Shown here: positions 36,729 to 44,080 of the stretch, in pieces
Numbering within the stretch: position 1 is the first letter of the stretch
Layout of the letters: every line of letters starts with the position of its first letter
Assembly: GCA_900546695.1 (NCBI GenBank)
Contig: URDX01000005.1
Coordinates: forward strand, 1-64,000
Origin: an uncultured Eubacteriales bacterium
GTDB lineage: Bacteria > Bacillota > Clostridia > Oscillospirales > CAG-272
DNA length: 64,000 bases
Direction: 5' to 3'
Notes under the pieces: model-generated
The model's database searches: none
What the model saw: only the letters and a program-made list of their open reading frames with translations
What the model was told of the DNA's origin: nothing
Position numbers and translations under genes: made by a program

Positions 36729-38843
36729 TTACTTCTTGCCCGTCTGTGCCGCTGCGGCAAGCGCCTTATTGCGGCGGCTGACCTTACGGTCAACGCGGTG
36801 AAGAATATAATCGGCACCGACCTCTGCGCTGTGACCGAGATTATAGAAGTATTCCTGCTTCATCTCGTGGATATGGTCGCGATAGCTCTCCTGATTCTCG
36901 AACAGCTCGGCAACGACATCGCCGACCGATGCAACATCACACTTTTCGATGCATCTGCCTATCTCGCTGCGCGCGGTGATATCGAAAGGCGTGAACGGTA
37001 TCTTATCGTAATCGCGGTTGACGACCTTCATCTCCGTATTGATAAAGAGCGTCGGCTTATCGGTGGTGAACGAGAACTCGTAAGCGATGCTCGACCAGTC
37101 GGTTATGACAAGGTCGGCGGTGTAGACGGTCACGTTCGACGAAAAGTCGGTCTCTATCGTAAAGTCGTCCGAGAAGCGGTCGCGGTATTTCTCCAGTATC
37201 TCGCGCATCTTAAGCGGGAAACGGCGGACATACTGCGGGTGCGGGCGAATAACGATGCGATAGCCCCTGTTATACAGCCCCTCGACAAGCCCGTCGAGGC
37301 AGGAATCCATGATGTTGTCATACTGCCATGACGGCGCGATAAGAACGGTCTTTTTGCCGTTCTCGGTCTTGTCGCACGCCTCGTAGGAGGCTATCATATT
37401 GTCGATAAGACCGTAGCCGTACTCGACTATGCGCTTCTTCTTTGTATGGCGCAGCTGCTCCATAGCGCGCACCTCGATAGCCTGAGGGCGGGATACGGCA
37501 AATACGGTATTGAACGCATCGAGCGCGCCCGTGCGGTAGGTGAGATTGAGCGATGTGCAGCCGTGATCGACATAGATATATTCGATGCTCGGCTTTACGC
37601 GCGAGCGCTTGATGTGGTACTTTTCGAGGTCGGGGGTCGTCATTATGACAATGTCGCACTCGAGCTTCATCATCAGAGAGATAAGCCGTGTCTGATCGAC
37701 GTAGTACGCGTGCAGCATGGGATCCTTCTTCTTGAAGATGGCATCATCGGGGTCGCTCGTCACATAGTGAACGGCGTACTTTGCGCGGCGAATCAGCTCC
37801 TCAACGAGATTTCCGAGATACTTATAATATCCGCTGCCCTCGGAATAGAATACTATATGCATATCCTTCTGATTTTCCTTTGAGAAGAATTCCTTATAGT
37901 ACTTTTTAGCGAGAGCCTTGTTCTTCTTTGCCTCCGCTTTTTCAGCCGCCGCATCCTTTTTCATCTGTTCAAGCGCCTCATAGTTTATGTACTTCTTAGG
38001 CGAATAGATGATATTGACGAGGTACATCACAAGGATTGCAAAGAGGTTACCCCACATCCAGTACAGACCTACGCCCGCGGGAACGATGAATGCGAAAAAC
38101 GTAGAAAAGGCGACCATGAATACGGTCATGCCCCACTGAGAGAGCTTGTTCTGCTCTATCTGCAGGACGTTTATCTTATTCTGGATGATGCACATAAGCA
38201 GCGCAGACAGACCCGACAGCACCGCAATGAAGAAGCAGGCGTTTATAACGCCGAGCGTGGGCGACTCGGAGAGATTGACTCCGAGGAAGGTCATGTTGAG
38301 CGAGTTTATCTTATCTATCGCATCGGGCGCGCCCGCGATATCGGCAAACTCCGCGCCGCGTCCGCCCTGAATAAGCTGAACGACCTTGAGCTGAGCGGTA
38401 GAGCCGAGCTCGTCGACCGTCATATTCGTCAGTTGCGCCGCGCGCTCTACCATTGCAGACGCAACGCCGCTGCCGATATGGAGCAGGTGCTTGAGCGGCT
38501 TATAAACGACATCGAGCAGTCCGAAGATTATCGGCAGCTGAAGCAGCAGCGGCCACACTCCTGCCATCGGGCTGTAATGCTCGCGCTTATACAGCGCCGT
38601 CTGCGCGTCGATGAACGCATCCTTGTCGTCAACGTACTGGAAGCGGAGCGAATCGAGCTCCGGCTTCATCTTGACCATCTTGATGGAGTTTTTCTGCACG
38701 AGCATCGATATCGGGAACATGATTATCTTCGTGCAGAGGGTGAAAACTATAATGGCTATTCCGTAGTTGCCTCCGAAAAGGTTATACAGAAAACGCATCA
38801 GGTAGCCGAGAGGCGTACCTATTACGGTATTGATTATCTCCAT
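36729..38843 (-). CDS. YidC/Oxa1 membrane insertase fused to a TagF-like (CDP-glycerol) glycerophosphotransferase domain
   Basis: A 704-residue fusion. Residues 1 to about 285 are a YidC core: a first conserved helix with IAIIVFTLCTKIIMFPIS (K39 sits where the groove arginine usually is), PMAGVWPLLLQLPIIFGLL, and the last helices VPAGVGLYWMWGNLFAILVM. A charged Lys/Ala/Glu linker (about 290-325) leads to a GT-B-like domain of the glycerophosphotransferase family: YVDHG (425-428), RPHP (533-536) and VITDWSSIAYEFSF (579-592), matching TagF catalytic histidine and donor-site motifs. It is 3 bases downstream of the small membrane-protein gene. The rnpA-yidC-jag context is absent, so this is probably not the housekeeping YidC. 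The acceptor and donor are unknown. Confidence 0.92.
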   Translation of the reverse strand: MEIINTVIGTPLGYLMRFLYNLFGGNYGIAIIVFTLCTKIIMFPISMLVQKNSIKMVKMKPELDSLRFQYVDDKDAFIDAQTALYKREHYSPMAGVWPLLLQLPIIFGLLDVVYKPLKHLLHIGSGVASAMVERAAQLTNMTVDELGSTAQLKVVQLIQGGRGAEFADIAGAPDAIDKINSLNMTFLGVNLSESPTLGVINACFFIAVLSGLSALLMCIIQNKINVLQIEQNKLSQWGMTVFMVAFSTFFAFIVPAGVGLYWMWGNLFAILVMYLVNIIYSPKKYINYEALEQMKKDAAAEKAEAKKNKALAKKYYKEFFSKENQKDMHIVFYSEGSGYYKYLGNLVEELIRRAKYAVHYVTSDPDDAIFKKKDPMLHAYYVDQTRLISLMMKLECDIVIMTTPDLEKYHIKRSRVKPSIEYIYVDHGCTSLNLTYRTGALDAFNTVFAVSRPQAIEVRAMEQLRHTKKKRIVEYGYGLIDNMIASYEACDKTENGKKTVLIAPSWQYDNIMDSCLDGLVEGLYNRGYRIVIRPHPQYVRRFPLKMREILEKYRDRFSDDFTIETDFSSNVTVYTADLVITDWSSIAYEFSFTTDKPTLFINTEMKVVNRDYDKIPFTPFDITARSEIGRCIEKCDVASVGDVVAELFENQESYRDHIHEMKQEYFYNLGHSAEVGADYILHRVDRKVSRRNKALAAAAQTGKK

Positions 38844-38846
38844 GCC

Positions 38847-39446
38847 TTACTTCCTTTCGGTACAGATATGGATGGCGCGGCGGAGATCCTCGACCTTCTG
38901 TCTCTCCTCGGCAAGCATGCGGCGGAGCTCGCGATTCTCGCGCAGCAGTGCGGAGTTCGAACTGCCGTCGTCGTACTTATCAAGCTCGGGCAGGTCTATA
39001 ACATCGTCGGCGTAGCCCTGCGCGGCCGGAGCGCTCACGGAGGGTGCAAATGCGGCTGCGTTTGTTGCTGCAGCGGTACTTGCAGCGGCGTTCGAAGCGG
39101 CGATGCCTGCGGTCGCGATGCCTGCGGCGGATGCCGTACCCGCAGCGGATGTCTGTGCGGGAGCTGCGGGATTGCCCGAATCGGGCAGCGAATAATCGTC
39201 CATGCCGTAATCGTCATCATCATCGTCATCGTCGTCGACTACGTAGGCGTTATCCTTGTTCTTTGTAAAGAAGCGCTTTATTCTGCGCCAGTAGAAGCCG
39301 AAGGCTGCGCCCGCTGCGATAACAACACCCGCGATTATCTGAATGATATAGGTCATCGCCGACGGGTCAATATATGCGGCGGAGGATACGGTGAGCAGCA
39401 TTGCAAGCGCTGCTGCGTAATAGAGATATTTTATCAGCTTTTTCAT
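38847..39446 (-). CDS. Small membrane protein with poly-Asp, poly-Ala and coiled-coil segments
   Basis: A 199-residue protein of unknown function. It has a first helix (LIKYLYYAAALAMLLTVSSA), the conserved-looking stretch YIDPSAMTYIIQIIAGVVIA, and a second helix followed by RRIKRFF. After a run of nine Asp come a long Ala/Ser/Thr-rich stretch and a C-terminal coiled coil (LLRENRELRRMLAEERQKVE). From memory, YIDPSAMTYIIQ-like short proteins accompany surface-polymer genes in related bacteria. The start is set at 39446 because GGAG lies 8 bases upstream. It is directly followed by the YidC fusion and is probably translated with it. Confidence 0.85.
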   Translation of the reverse strand: MKKLIKYLYYAAALAMLLTVSSAAYIDPSAMTYIIQIIAGVVIAAGAAFGFYWRRIKRFFTKNKDNAYVVDDDDDDDDDYGMDDYSLPDSGNPAAPAQTSAAGTASAAGIATAGIAASNAAASTAAATNAAAFAPSVSAPAAQGYADDVIDLPELDKYDDGSSNSALLRENRELRRMLAEERQKVEDLRRAIHICTERK

Positions 39447-39618
39447 TCTCAACTCCATGGCTCTCGAGATGAGAGCCGCCTTTCTTTCGGTGCGGCTGTC
39501 AAAGCAAAAGCCGCTTTTTTGATGCGGCTCCCGAGATGAAAGCCGTATTTTTTTCAATATTGTACGATATTATGACGAAGCACGTTCTGAAATGAAGCCT
39601 GTATCAAAGCCCGTCCGA
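39447..39618. other. Spacer with hairpins between sulfatase and small membrane-protein genes
   Basis: On the minus strand, AGCCGC/GCGGCT with an A-rich loop (about 39510-39530) is followed by a T-rich stretch and may attenuate transcription into the downstream genes. GGCTCTC/GAGAGCC (about 39456-39474) lies at the next ribosome site. A GAAATGAAGC string near 39588 resembles the array in the atp operon. Confidence 0.45.
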
Positions 39619-41412
39619 TTATTTTTCGTTGGGGTTATCCGTTCCCGCATCGTAGAACGGGAATTCGATACGCTCGGTACTGACAAGCTCCCAGTTATTC
39701 ACGTCGGTCGCGTCGCCCGTAATACGGTAGGTTAGCGTATTATAGTCGCGATGCGTCGCGCTGTCGTCGCAGCACTGCGCCCAGAAATAACGCTCAAGCT
39801 CCTCATCCTCGCCGATCTCGTCGAGCGTTCTCGGGTCGCTGTCCTGCTTGAGTCCGAAGCACTCAAGTATCGTAGAGCGCAGGTTATCCTGGCAGACCTG
39901 CTTGCTGCTGACCTTCATAGGCTCGGAACGGTCGGCGCCCGCGGGCTTTATCCAAAGTGTCGGGCAGCGGGAGAGACCGTCGTTCAGCTCGGTGACCGTG
40001 CCTGTTCTGCCGTGGTCGGCTGTAACAATGACGGTGGTGTCGTCGAGCAGCCCGAGATCGTCGAGCTGCTGCATATAGCTCTTAATCATCTTGAGGTCGC
40101 CGCGCAGCTGAGAATAAAGGGTGTTGCTGTGCTCCTGATCGCTGTAATCGAACTCAGCGGGATTGCCGTTTTCGTCCATGGTATAGGGGTCATGACAGCC
40201 ACGGAAATGATAGAAGATAAAGCTGCCGTTTTCGTTCTCGCCGTCGCCTATCGAAACGCCGTCGGGAACTATGCCGCGAAAATGCGCGACATCGTCGTCC
40301 ATCCATGCGTCGTCGGTGGAGATTATTCCGTCAAGGTCGCCCGTGTAAATCCTGAACGAGGGCTTGAGGCATTCGGGCGAGTAAAGATACGCCGAAAGCT
40401 TGAGCATTGAGCAGATAAGGCGGCGGTTATCGGCGGACTTAGCGTCGTGAACGACGTTATCGACCGAGTCGCCGAGATATTCGGTATTAATGAAGGTATA
40501 GCGCGAGTCGGTATACAGCTTTGTACCGTAGCCCGCGTCGTGAATACGGCGGAGAAGCGTATCACCGCCCCATGCCGTCTCAGCGTACTCTGCGGGAAGA
40601 CGGTCGTACTCCTCCTTGCAGCCGGTCAGGATGTAGTTGACCGATGGGAAGGTACGCGAATAGCTGCCCGTGAAGTTACGGTAGTAAGTAAAGCCCGAAA
40701 AGTCGTCCCAAAGCTCGGTGTCCTCCGCAAGCACCTTATCGGCAAACACGTTGTCGTAGCGGTCAAGAAGAAAGACGATTACGTTATGCTTCGGTGAAAC
40801 GTCGAACATTGTCGTCGTTGAAAGATAGCCGTTCTGCGGGGACGGAATATCGGTGCGGACAAGCAGCATAACGAGAGCAACCGCCTGTGCGCCGAGGAGC
40901 AGAGCGCTTCCCCACTGCACCGTCATCGACCAGACCTTGCGGCTGAAATAGAGCAGCAGAAATACAAGCGCAAATATCACAGCCCACAGAGCAAGGTTGA
41001 GCACCGTTGTTTTCATGAAGTGCTCCCATTCGACAGCCGAGCCGTCGAGCGAGCCGTGATTTGTTATATCATTAAGAAAATTGCGCTGCAGCCAGCCGCA
41101 CAAAAGCCCCGAAAACAATAGGCTGACGAGCGTATTATAAACCTTGCCGCGTACGAGCAGCAGCACCGCCGTTATGACCGCGCAGGCGACAACACCCGTC
41201 ACCGCCATCACGGGCCGGACTACGGCGAACGAAAACGGGAAAAAGCCCGAATTTCCGATAAACAGCTCGAGCGGACCGAACACTATAACGGTAAAGCAAA
41301 ATGCCGCCGCACAGAGCAGCGCGATACGGAGCCGCACGGGGAAGGAGCGGCGGTCGTGCCACAGCTCGTACAGCTTGCCGCTGCGTTTGATTTCTGCATT
41401 TGATCTACGCAT
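39619..41412 (-). CDS. Membrane sulfatase-superfamily enzyme (LtaS/phosphotransferase-like)
   Basis: A protein of about 597 residues with four to five N-terminal membrane helices (residues about 25-190) and an extracellular alkaline-phosphatase-like domain. Core motifs are NVIVFLLDRYDN (first metal Asp), GSYSRTFPSVNYILTG (region of the nucleophile Ser/Thr), RGCHDPY and TVIVTADHGRTG (metal ligands). The layout matches lipoteichoic-acid synthases and phosphoethanolamine transferases, but the nucleophile motif differs from classic LtaS, so the moved group cannot be told. The start is the third-codon ATG at 41412, 7 bases after AAAGGA. A sigma-A promoter is at 41499. Confidence 0.87.
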   Translation of the reverse strand: MRRSNAEIKRSGKLYELWHDRRSFPVRLRIALLCAAAFCFTVIVFGPLELFIGNSGFFPFSFAVVRPVMAVTGVVACAVITAVLLLVRGKVYNTLVSLLFSGLLCGWLQRNFLNDITNHGSLDGSAVEWEHFMKTTVLNLALWAVIFALVFLLLYFSRKVWSMTVQWGSALLLGAQAVALVMLLVRTDIPSPQNGYLSTTTMFDVSPKHNVIVFLLDRYDNVFADKVLAEDTELWDDFSGFTYYRNFTGSYSRTFPSVNYILTGCKEEYDRLPAEYAETAWGGDTLLRRIHDAGYGTKLYTDSRYTFINTEYLGDSVDNVVHDAKSADNRRLICSMLKLSAYLYSPECLKPSFRIYTGDLDGIISTDDAWMDDDVAHFRGIVPDGVSIGDGENENGSFIFYHFRGCHDPYTMDENGNPAEFDYSDQEHSNTLYSQLRGDLKMIKSYMQQLDDLGLLDDTTVIVTADHGRTGTVTELNDGLSRCPTLWIKPAGADRSEPMKVSSKQVCQDNLRSTILECFGLKQDSDPRTLDEIGEDEELERYFWAQCCDDSATHRDYNTLTYRITGDATDVNNWELVSTERIEFPFYDAGTDNPNEK

Positions 41413-41498
41413 ACACATTTCCTTTCAGAGCGGCAGAACGCCGCCAAAAACGTCAGGGGTCGACGGAGCAGCTCCGTCTTCGTAAATATAACCGCGTT

Positions 41499-41527
41499 AT
41501 TATATCATACATACGCCGCTTTGTAAA
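41499..41527 (-). promoter_or_regulatory. Sigma-A promoter of the sulfatase-YidC cluster
   Basis: On the minus strand, TTTACA (41527-41522) and TATAAT (41504-41499) are spaced by 17 bp, again with a TGA-extended -10. A leader hairpin, GACGGA/TCCGTC, is at 41462-41478. The rest of the spacer 41528-41670 shows nothing. Confidence 0.88.
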
Positions 41528-41664
41528 GCTTTTGCGGATATTTTGACATTTTTCGCAGCACGGTGCAGAGCGAAAATTCCGCTTCAGGAGCATACCGAAA
41601 TTCACTGCGGGCGATGTCTGAAGGAGCAGTCGGCATCAAGCGGCGCGAAAGTCATCCGACCGCA

Positions 41665-41697
41665 CCGAAAAATTCGCCGCCCCTGTACAGGGGCGGC
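41665..41697 (-). terminator. Terminator of the licC-like gene
   Basis: A 22-bp perfect palindrome, GCCGCCCCTG/CAGGGGCGGC (41676-41697), is followed on the minus strand by GAATTTTT. Confidence 0.85.
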
Positions 41698-41727
41698 AAA
41701 AAGCAGCTGTGTTTGATTCTGTCGGAC

Positions 41728-42615
41728 TCAGACGTCGTAGGTCGAGTCGATAGCCTTGAGCTCGCGGAAGGTGTCTATCTCGACGATATCCTCATCATAG
41801 CACTCGCGTATATCGACCTTATACTCGTCGCCGAAAACCGAGAACGGGACCTGATCCCAGTATCTCTCCTTGCCGCCGGGCATTTCGTATGCGGCTTTAA
41901 GATGCTCTGCGAGTTTGCGCCCGTACGACGCATCCCAGTAGGAGATGCCGACCTCCTGATAGCAGTCGATTCCGCCGACCTTCTGCGCGGTGATAATGCC
42001 GTCGACAACGTCGAAGCACCAGTCGTCGGTGCGATCCTTCTTTATGCCGAGAAAGTTAGAGCGGTAGTTATACTTTTTGATTATAGCGGGATTGGAGATA
42101 AGCAGGTCCGCCTCGCAGACATACGCCTCCGAAAGCAGATATCTCGCGCACATTGCGGAGGATATGTTGTTCGCCTCGTTATATGCGGGATTTTCGATAA
42201 AGCGTATCATCGGATACTTGTACAGCAGCTGATCGAACTGCTCGGAAAGGTATCCGCGCACTATGACGATATCCTCTATGCCCGCTGCAAGCAGTGCGTC
42301 GAGAATTCCGTCGATTATGCGTTTGCCGTTTACGCGAACGAGCGGTTTGGGCGTGTTGAGCGTTACGGGAACAAGGCGGGAGCCGAAGCCCGCAGCGATG
42401 ATTACGGCACGCTTTACTCTATACGGCTCAAGCGCATCGAGTCCGCTCGCGCTGACCGCGCCGCCGTCGACAAGCCCTGCATCGCTGAGCTCGTGCAGAG
42501 TTTTATTTACACTTCCGAGCGAGTAGCCCGTCTTTTTCTGTAATGCACGCTGTGACATTCCGGAGCGCTCAAGCAGCGCCGTCAGAACGTCGAATTGCAT
42601 ACGTGTCAGTTCCAT
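41728..42615 (-). CDS. LicC-like nucleotidyltransferase with N-terminal winged helix
   Basis: A 295-residue fusion. Residues 1 to about 65 are a MarR-type winged helix (MQFDVLTALLERSGMSQRAL, GYSLGSVNKTLHELSDAGL). Residues 67-290 are a nucleotidyltransferase with the signature AAGFGSRLVPVTLNTPKPL (74-92). The later stretch FIENPAYNEANNISSAMCAR is typical of LicC-type phosphocholine cytidylyltransferases, which make CDP-choline for decorating teichoic acids. LicC proteins with a winged helix exist in other Bacillota. The choline-kinase domain sometimes found after it is missing. GGAG precedes the ATG. It has its own promoter and terminator, but heads the envelope cluster. Confidence 0.88.
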   Translation of the reverse strand: MELTRMQFDVLTALLERSGMSQRALQKKTGYSLGSVNKTLHELSDAGLVDGGAVSASGLDALEPYRVKRAVIIAAGFGSRLVPVTLNTPKPLVRVNGKRIIDGILDALLAAGIEDIVIVRGYLSEQFDQLLYKYPMIRFIENPAYNEANNISSAMCARYLLSEAYVCEADLLISNPAIIKKYNYRSNFLGIKKDRTDDWCFDVVDGIITAQKVGGIDCYQEVGISYWDASYGRKLAEHLKAAYEMPGGKERYWDQVPFSVFGDEYKVDIRECYDEDIVEIDTFRELKAIDSTYDV

Positions 42616-42685
42616 TTATTTTTCTCCTATGTCTATGTATTGCCCCCGTGCGGCTGCGTAATTTGCCGAAAAAAGCACAAGTAAG

Positions 42686-42714
42686 ATAATAACACCGCGC
42701 GGCGGATTTGTCAA
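42686..42714 (-). promoter_or_regulatory. Sigma-A promoter of the licC-like gene
   Basis: On the minus strand, TTGACA (42714-42709) and TATTAT (42691-42686) are spaced by 17 bp. Confidence 0.8.
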
Positions 42715-42735
42715 TAGCATAAAACGGCTGAATTC

Positions 42736-42774
42736 GGAAAAAGCAGGGAGCCGACTCTCGCCGACTCCCCTGCT
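42736..42774 (-). terminator. Terminator of the DUF11 gene
   Basis: AGCAGGG pairs with CCCTGCT (42742-42748 with 42768-42774) over a GC-rich loop. The minus strand continues with CTTTTTCC and the plus strand with a T-rich tract, so it may be bidirectional. Confidence 0.7.
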
Positions 42775-42807
42775 CTCTTTATTTTTTCGCCCGTGCAGGC
42801 GGTCGGA

Positions 42808-42919
42808 TGTCAAAGCAATCGCATTAAAGCGTTCACCTCAAAGAATCCGCATTACGTCTTGCACATCAAAACGTTTGCATCAAGTCATCCGCATTAAAGC
42901 GCTCACATCAGATCGTTCC
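42808..42919. repeat. Degenerate 14-bp tandem array at the 3' end of the DUF11 gene
   Basis: Eight contiguous 14-bp units start at 42808, 42822, 42836, 42850, 42864, 42878, 42892 and 42906, typically CATTAAAGCGCTCA or CATCAAGTCATCCG. The last unit covers the stop codon of the DUF11 gene (42908-42910). Confidence 0.75.
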
Positions 42920-43762
42920 GCTCACGGTAACGGTGGTAAGACCCGGTGTAACCGTCCATTCGCCCGTCGCCGCGTTCTGCGAGAAGGTCGCTGCGGGAAC
43001 GGTGATAACGCCCGCATTCGTCGCAAACACACCGCTTACGGTGTCGTAGGTGTAGTCTGCGGTCGTGAGCGCCGTGCCGTTCAGGGCGGCTGAGATATCG
43101 CTGAGCAGCGGGTCAAAGGTATCGCGGAGTACAACATTCCCGTCCGCACCCACCGCCGTTCCGCCGTAGTTCTGAATGAGGAAGGTGTAGGTGAGCGTTC
43201 CGTTCTCGTTTACGGGGACGGGAGATATCTGCTTGGTTATCGAGAGCGACGCGGCTGTGGTTACGGGAAGCGTCTCGGTCACCGTGATAGGTGTGACGAT
43301 GCCCGCGCCCGAGACAGTCGCGGTATTAGTTATCGACGAGGCGACAGCAAGCGGCGCGTAGGAGTTCGGCGTTGCTTCATAGACGAGCACTGCGTTGCCG
43401 CCCGCAGGGATATTGATGCCGCTGAAGGTTACGGTATTATCCACAGCTACGGTCGGCGCAGTCTGCAGAATGCCGTCTACATACAGCCGCACAGAGCCGC
43501 CGACATAGGTCAGCGGATAGACGCTCGCACCCGTTGCGAGCGCGTACTCGCCCATGCTGTCGGTCACGGTAACGCCCGTATAGGGCGATGTTCCCGAGTT
43601 AACTATGCTGACGATATAGGTGACATCCTCGCCGACCGTGTAGCCCGAAGAGGTAGTCGCCTTCGCCGCGCTGAGCACCTCGCGTATCTCACCGACAGCC
43701 ACATTTGAATTAAGCACCGTTCCGCCGTAGGAGAGCTGCGCCTGATTTGTGAACTGAGCCAT
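42908..43762 (-). CDS. DUF11-repeat protein without signal peptide
   Basis: A 284-residue protein built from two DUF11-like beta-sandwich units: GYTVGEDVTYIVSIVNSGTS with TGVTVTDSMGEY, and ISPVPVNENGTLTYTFLIQN with VVLRDTF. It begins MAQFTNQAQLSYGGTVLNSN, with no signal peptide, anchor or sorting motif. It is rich in Thr, Val, Ser and Ala and almost free of Lys. DUF11 units are usually found in surface proteins, so export, if any, must be unconventional. One possibility is a spore-coat or other intracellular assembly; that is speculation. GGAAAGGAAAAG precedes the ATG. The gene is alone in its transcript. Confidence 0.85.
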   Translation of the reverse strand: MAQFTNQAQLSYGGTVLNSNVAVGEIREVLSAAKATTSSGYTVGEDVTYIVSIVNSGTSPYTGVTVTDSMGEYALATGASVYPLTYVGGSVRLYVDGILQTAPTVAVDNTVTFSGINIPAGGNAVLVYEATPNSYAPLAVASSITNTATVSGAGIVTPITVTETLPVTTAASLSITKQISPVPVNENGTLTYTFLIQNYGGTAVGADGNVVLRDTFDPLLSDISAALNGTALTTADYTYDTVSGVFATNAGVITVPAATFSQNAATGEWTVTPGLTTVTVSGTI

Positions 43763-44080
43763 ATTCTTTTCCTTTCCGAATATAATGTCTGATTTTCACG
43801 TCCCGATGCGGGCACCGCCGCATCGAACGTACGGGCAGCTCCGCCGCACTCAGCGGATGCAAGCCCGCCTTACATTATATGCGGGGAGGAAGGAATCGGC
43901 TAAACGGAGAGCGAATAATAAAACGCAGAAAAATCCCGCATCGAGCCGCTGCGCAGTTCGATGCGGGATGCAACGCACACCGATATTCGGCATGCATTAT
44001 ATTTCTTTTGATTCTACCCGAAATCGGATTAAATTTGTTACGCCCTGATTTTATCCGAAATCAGCCGGCGTTATTGCGTT
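43763..44080. other. Spacer between DUF11 gene and asd
   Basis: Holds the asd terminator (43928-43969) and a pair of 16-bp near-repeats, GATTCTACCCGAAATC (44010-44025) and GATTTTATCCGAAATC (44047-44062). Each can form a short GATT/AATC hairpin. A TATATT-like box near the DUF11 start lacks a -35. No gene is seen. Confidence 0.5.
43928..43969 (-). terminator. Terminator of the gltX-glnS-asd operon
   Basis: A perfect 12-bp stem, ATCCCGCATCGA/TCGATGCGGGAT (43933-43944 with 43958-43969), is followed on the minus strand by five T. Confidence 0.88.
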
